Below are positions 60,932 through 64,000 of a stretch of DNA of 64,000 bases, in pieces (positions within the stretch are counted from its first letter, which is position 1; each line of letters begins with the position of its first letter). The position numbers were made by a program, and so were the translations under genes. Origin of the DNA: Cohnella luojiensis (GTDB lineage: Bacteria > Bacillota > Bacilli > Paenibacillales > Paenibacillaceae); contig NZ_SOMN01000017.1 in NCBI RefSeq assembly GCF_004564235.1, forward strand, positions 1 through 64,000, written 5' to 3'. Under the pieces are notes generated by a model, which worked only from the letters and a program-made list of their open reading frames with translations, made no database searches and was not told the DNA's origin.

Positions 60932-61912
60932 TTACTGAACGAAAGGAAACAGCATCTTCTGATTATCGGACCAGAACATATTCTCGGCGTCGATTACCTT
61001 CGTTCCGGTGTCAATCTTCTTTGCCACGCTCTGTTTACCCATGGCCTCCACGGCAGTCTTTACGCCTAAATAGCCCATGCTGAACGGATTCTGTATGACG
61101 GTCGCTTGGATGACCCCTTCCTGCAGCCATTCCAATTCCTCCGGCGTATTGTCGAACGCGACCAGCTTGATGACGCCATCCTGTTGCATGTTGCGCAATT
61201 GCTCCGCCGCGCCGATCGAAGCAACGGCGTTCAAAGCCAATATCCCGTCGATGCTGCCGTGTTTATCCAGCATTTCCTTCGTGACTTCCCCGCAACGCGA
61301 GGAATCCGAACTGCAATATACAGACTCCAGCACTTGCATGTCAGGCGCGTTCGCCCATTCGTCCCGAATGCCCTGCTCCCGTTGTTCCGCGTTCCGCGAG
61401 CCTTTCACGAAGTTCAAAATGATGAACCTGCCTTTGTAATGCGTAAGCTCCATCATTTTCATTGCCGCTTGCCGTCCCGCTTCATAGTTGTCGATGCCGA
61501 TAAAGCTCGTTACCTTCGGCGAATTCACTTCCGACTCTATCGTAACGATAGGAATGCCGGATTTATCCGCCTTGTCCACCGAGCTTGCCAGCTTCTTATA
61601 ATCGTTGGCGGCTAGGATAAGCCCGTCCGTTCCGTACGCCACGTATTTATTCACTAGCTCGATCTGGGTATCCGCGTCCGACTCGTTCGTCGCCCCGTCG
61701 AAGATGAGCCTCACGTTAAACTCTTTAGCAGCCGCTTCTGCGCCCATTTTAACGGTATTCCAAAATTCGCCCTCCTTGTTCTTGACGATAAGGGCGACCT
61801 CCTTCTGTTGATCCGGAACGGGATGAATTTCCCCGCCCCTGGCGCAGGAGACGAGTAACGGAATCAGCAGGAACGTTAGGATTCCCGATAACGTTGCTAT
61901 CGATCTCTTCAT
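60932..61912 (-). CDS. Sugar-binding lipoprotein linked to a two-component system
   Basis: A 326-residue protein with a lipobox-like LLVSC at residues 18-22 and a type I periplasmic-binding fold (KEVALIVKNKEGEFWNTVKMG, IIFDG-like segments and GIDNYEAGRQAAMKM). It is related to MglB/RbsB proteins but has no transporter genes of its own. Its ATG at 61910-61912 overlaps the stop of the YesM-type kinase (61909), so it is probably co-translated and presents sugar to that sensor or to the mgl transporter. The frame to 61945 lies inside the kinase gene and is rejected. Confidence 0.82.
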   Translation of the reverse strand: MKRSIATLSGILTFLLIPLLVSCARGGEIHPVPDQQKEVALIVKNKEGEFWNTVKMGAEAAAKEFNVRLIFDGATNESDADTQIELVNKYVAYGTDGLILAANDYKKLASSVDKADKSGIPIVTIESEVNSPKVTSFIGIDNYEAGRQAAMKMMELTHYKGRFIILNFVKGSRNAEQREQGIRDEWANAPDMQVLESVYCSSDSSRCGEVTKEMLDKHGSIDGILALNAVASIGAAEQLRNMQQDGVIKLVAFDNTPEELEWLQEGVIQATVIQNPFSMGYLGVKTAVEAMGKQSVAKKIDTGTKVIDAENMFWSDNQKMLFPFVQ

Positions 61913-63669
61913 GATTCCACCCCTTCTTGCACGCAAGGCAACCATACGCTGACGATAGTGCCTTCTTCGCGCTCGCTTTCGATCTGCAATCCGTATTCCT
62001 CGCCGTAGTTCAAGCGGATCCGCTCGTGAACGTTCCGTAGTCCGATACCCGATCCTTCTCCGTTACGACCAAGGTCAGTAAGCAAATCCCTTAGCTTGTC
62101 CGGCGCTATGCCCAACCCGTTATCCTTGATCTGCAAGCACAGCTTCTCATCCACGACCTTTGCGGAGATACGTATAAAACCATCCTCGGCGCTAGGTTCT
62201 ATGCCGTGATAGATTGAATTCTCCACGAGAGGCTGCAGCACCAGCTTCAGCGTCTTGCACGCAAGCGCCTCTTCCTCCGCCTCTATCGCGTATTCGAATT
62301 TATTTTTGTAGCGCATTTTCTGGATGATCAAATAGTTTCGAATATGCTCCAGCTCGTCAGCTACCGAAATAAAACGCTCTCCCTTGGAAAGACTGATCCG
62401 GAAAAACCGCGACAACGAAGTGATCATGGTGATAACGTCTTCATTTTTCCCGGTTCCCGCGAGGCGCACCACCGAATTCAGCGTATTGTACAAGAAATGC
62501 GGATGGATCTGCGATTGCAGCACCTCAAGCTCGCTCTTGCGCTTGGCTTCCTGCTCGTGAATGTTTTGTTTCATCAGCTCGCGAATCCGATTCACCATGA
62601 GGTTAAACCTTCGGGAAAGCCTTCCGACTTCATCGTCCCGGCGAATCGGGATATGGATATCGAAATTCCCGCGCTCCACCATTTGCATGGACTTCTCCAG
62701 TCGTTTGATCGGTTGGGATATTTTCGCGGACATATAGAGGGTGATCAGGAGCACGAAAGCCATGACGGCTAGCAGCAGCCACAGAAGGAATGTACTGATC
62801 TCTTTGCGGGTCGTGACGATTTCATCCATGTAAGAGACGCCGACGATCTTCCAGCCGACGTTGTTAACGGTCTGTATGGTGATCAGCCTGTCCACTCCGG
62901 TTGAATCGTCGAAATAACTTCCGAACGTATATTTAAGCGCCTGCTCTACGTTCTCGTACTTCAAGCCCGCATAAATCAATTGCTGCTGCGGATGGTAAAT
63001 GATATTGCCCGCGGAGTCGTCGATGATATACGCGTACCCTTTCTGCCCCAGCTTCACGCTTCGGGACAGGTCGTCGATCAACTTGAAGTTGGCGTCTACG
63101 AGCAGGACGGCGTTGATCTCTTCCCCGTTCGCCGTCTTCAGCTTAATTCCCTTGCTCATGGACACGACCCATTTATATTCGCCCTTAAATAGGTTCTGCA
63201 CATGCGGCACCGAGAAGCTCAGATGGTTCGGGTTCTCGATCGCGGACCGAAACCAGTTCTGGGAGGTCAGGTGCGTATTCGAGCGCATGTCCGCCGAAGG
63301 CAGCGCCGTCATCCGTTGCCCCGCTTCTGTGAAGAGCGCGATCGTAACCAAATCTTCGCGCGTATGGAAGATCGTATCCAATCGTTCGTTCAACAAATCG
63401 TTCGGTAATTCTCCGCTGGATTTGATCTGGTTCTCTACGGAGGAAAATATGGCGGTCATGCTGCGGATGTAATATTCGAGATTGGACGCTACCTGATAAA
63501 TAACCTGTTGGTTGCCGAGAGAGGTATTGTTCTCCGACATGCGATTGAATTTATTGTAGAGGACGATGCTGACGAAGAAGACGACGAGAACCGTCATAAC
63601 CGTGAAGGAAGCGGCGATGAGGAACTGGATGCTCTTGAATCGGTAAAGCCGGATCTTGGGGCCTCTCAC
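61909..63669 (-). CDS. YesM-family sensor histidine kinase
   Basis: A 586-residue membrane kinase. Helix 1 (about 14-36), an external dCACHE-like ligand domain (about 40-280), helix 2 (about 290-312), HAMP (about 315-370) and a HisKA_7TM/YesM-type module follow. The phospho-acceptor is in HPHFLYNTLNS, the ATP site in LVENSIYHGIEP, DNGLGI and GSGIGLRNVHERI. Such kinases control carbohydrate uptake genes in Paenibacillus. It starts 4 bases inside the response-regulator gene (63666) and overlaps the lipoprotein gene, so the three form one operon. Confidence 0.92.
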   Translation of the reverse strand: MRGPKIRLYRFKSIQFLIAASFTVMTVLVVFFVSIVLYNKFNRMSENNTSLGNQQVIYQVASNLEYYIRSMTAIFSSVENQIKSSGELPNDLLNERLDTIFHTREDLVTIALFTEAGQRMTALPSADMRSNTHLTSQNWFRSAIENPNHLSFSVPHVQNLFKGEYKWVVSMSKGIKLKTANGEEINAVLLVDANFKLIDDLSRSVKLGQKGYAYIIDDSAGNIIYHPQQQLIYAGLKYENVEQALKYTFGSYFDDSTGVDRLITIQTVNNVGWKIVGVSYMDEIVTTRKEISTFLLWLLLAVMAFVLLITLYMSAKISQPIKRLEKSMQMVERGNFDIHIPIRRDDEVGRLSRRFNLMVNRIRELMKQNIHEQEAKRKSELEVLQSQIHPHFLYNTLNSVVRLAGTGKNEDVITMITSLSRFFRISLSKGERFISVADELEHIRNYLIIQKMRYKNKFEYAIEAEEEALACKTLKLVLQPLVENSIYHGIEPSAEDGFIRISAKVVDEKLCLQIKDNGLGIAPDKLRDLLTDLGRNGEGSGIGLRNVHERIRLNYGEEYGLQIESEREEGTIVSVWLPCVQEGVES

Positions 63670-64000
63670 GGCGCTTCTCCTCTCGCTCTATTGCGATAAT
63701 CCTTGGGCGATATGCCGACTTGTTTCTTGAAGCTAAAGCTAAAATAATTCGGATCCGCGTACCCGACCGACTCCGCGATTTCGAAGGTTTTCCGATCGGT
63801 CGTGAGGAGCAATTCCTTGGCGGCTTCCATTCGGACGTGCAGCAAGTAATTCACGTAGGTCATCTTCGTCTCCCGTTTGAAAATGCTGCTGAAATACCCG
63901 GAGCTGATGTGCAGATGCGCGCACACCTTAGCGATGGTAATCTCGCTATCCGAGAAATGCGCTTTCGTGTACGCCCGGGCCTGCTCCACAAGCGAATGGT
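63666..64000 (-). CDS. AraC-type response regulator (YesN-like), 3' part only
   Basis: The C-terminal 110 residues of a protein that continues beyond the right edge. The visible part is an AraC-family DNA-binding domain: ITIAKVCAHLHISSGYFSSIFK as the first helix-turn-helix and IAESVGYADPNYFSFSFKKQ as the second. With the overlapping YesM-type kinase downstream, the missing N-terminal part is almost certainly a receiver domain. It probably activates the mgl-type genes that follow, inferred from order and strand only. Confidence 0.88.
   Translation of the reverse strand, partial: HSLVEQARAYTKAHFSDSEITIAKVCAHLHISSGYFSSIFKRETKMTYVNYLLHVRMEAAKELLLTTDRKTFEIAESVGYADPNYFSFSFKKQVGISPKDYRNRARGEAP

Overview
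The window is chromosomal DNA of an endospore-forming member of the Firmicutes, most likely Paenibacillaceae (Paenibacillus or Cohnella type). Pointers are a PerR/YgxA/YgzB neighbourhood beside a ribosomal RNA leader as in Bacillus, gatCAB tRNA amidation, a YyaC-type spore protein, class II galT, YesM/YesN-type two-component genes, strong AGGAGG ribosome binding sites and U-tailed terminators. Nothing looks like a prophage, plasmid backbone, insertion sequence or CRISPR array. It reads as ordinary chromosome carrying several repeat families and a few decayed genes.

Layout. 1-252 is the promoter and boxA leader of an rRNA operon that leaves the window on the left (minus strand). 280-6197 holds ygxA, ygzB, a GH18 enzyme with SH3 and copper-amine-oxidase-like domains, perR, two membrane proteins and a GNAT enzyme. 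6275-9488 is gatCAB. 9632-12552 holds an EAL-domain protein, a hypothetical protein and an M24 peptidase. 12721-18866 is a compact Tad/Flp-like secretion or pilus operon (cpaB-, cpaE-, cpaF-, tadB- and tadC-like genes, two 48-49 residue pilin-like peptides, two TadE-like membrane-anchored proteins). A promoter and a possible attenuator precede it. 18902-22186 has small housekeeping and hypothetical genes. 22313-27333 contains an O-antigen-ligase/TPR protein and a c-di-GMP module: a c-di-GMP-I riboswitch in front of a PilZ gene, beside a GGDEF gene.

27422-30990 has a methyltransferase, a DUF6483 protein, a hydrolase, a frameshifted yyaC and yfkK. 31216-36063 is a galactose operon (galK-galE-galT-DUF4380) divergent from an AraC regulator. 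37027-40910 carries an asparaginase and a lipid-linked glycosyltransferase pair. 40961-44572 is a stress-type cluster (YtxH, YflT and YtxG homologues, sigma-B-like promoters) that also contains a 52-bp tandem array, a frameshifted small gene and a truncated response-regulator receiver. 44898-48350 is an overlapping trio of sugar-nucleotide transferase, glycosyltransferase and glycosidase-like gene. 48379-55128 has a glycerol-1-phosphate dehydrogenase, an eight-copy 51-bp tandem array, an RluA enzyme with an RG-rich tail, a very acidic small protein, a TPR protein and hrpB.

55197-64000 holds a chemoreceptor, an mglBAC-type galactose/ribose transporter, an extra sugar-binding lipoprotein, a YesM-type kinase and the start of its AraC-type response regulator. 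The likely logic is sugar sensing (binding protein, kinase, regulator), uptake (mglBAC), chemotaxis (MCP) and galactose catabolism (Leloir genes).

The most notable non-standard signals are three dispersed copies of an imperfect hairpin repeat at about 10.7, 12.6 and 59.6 kb, two tandem arrays of paired palindromes, stacked hairpins between mglB and mglA, a competing-hairpin leader in front of the Tad-like operon, and the two unannotatably small pilin-like genes. All calls come from reading the sequence and from family knowledge; no database search was run.
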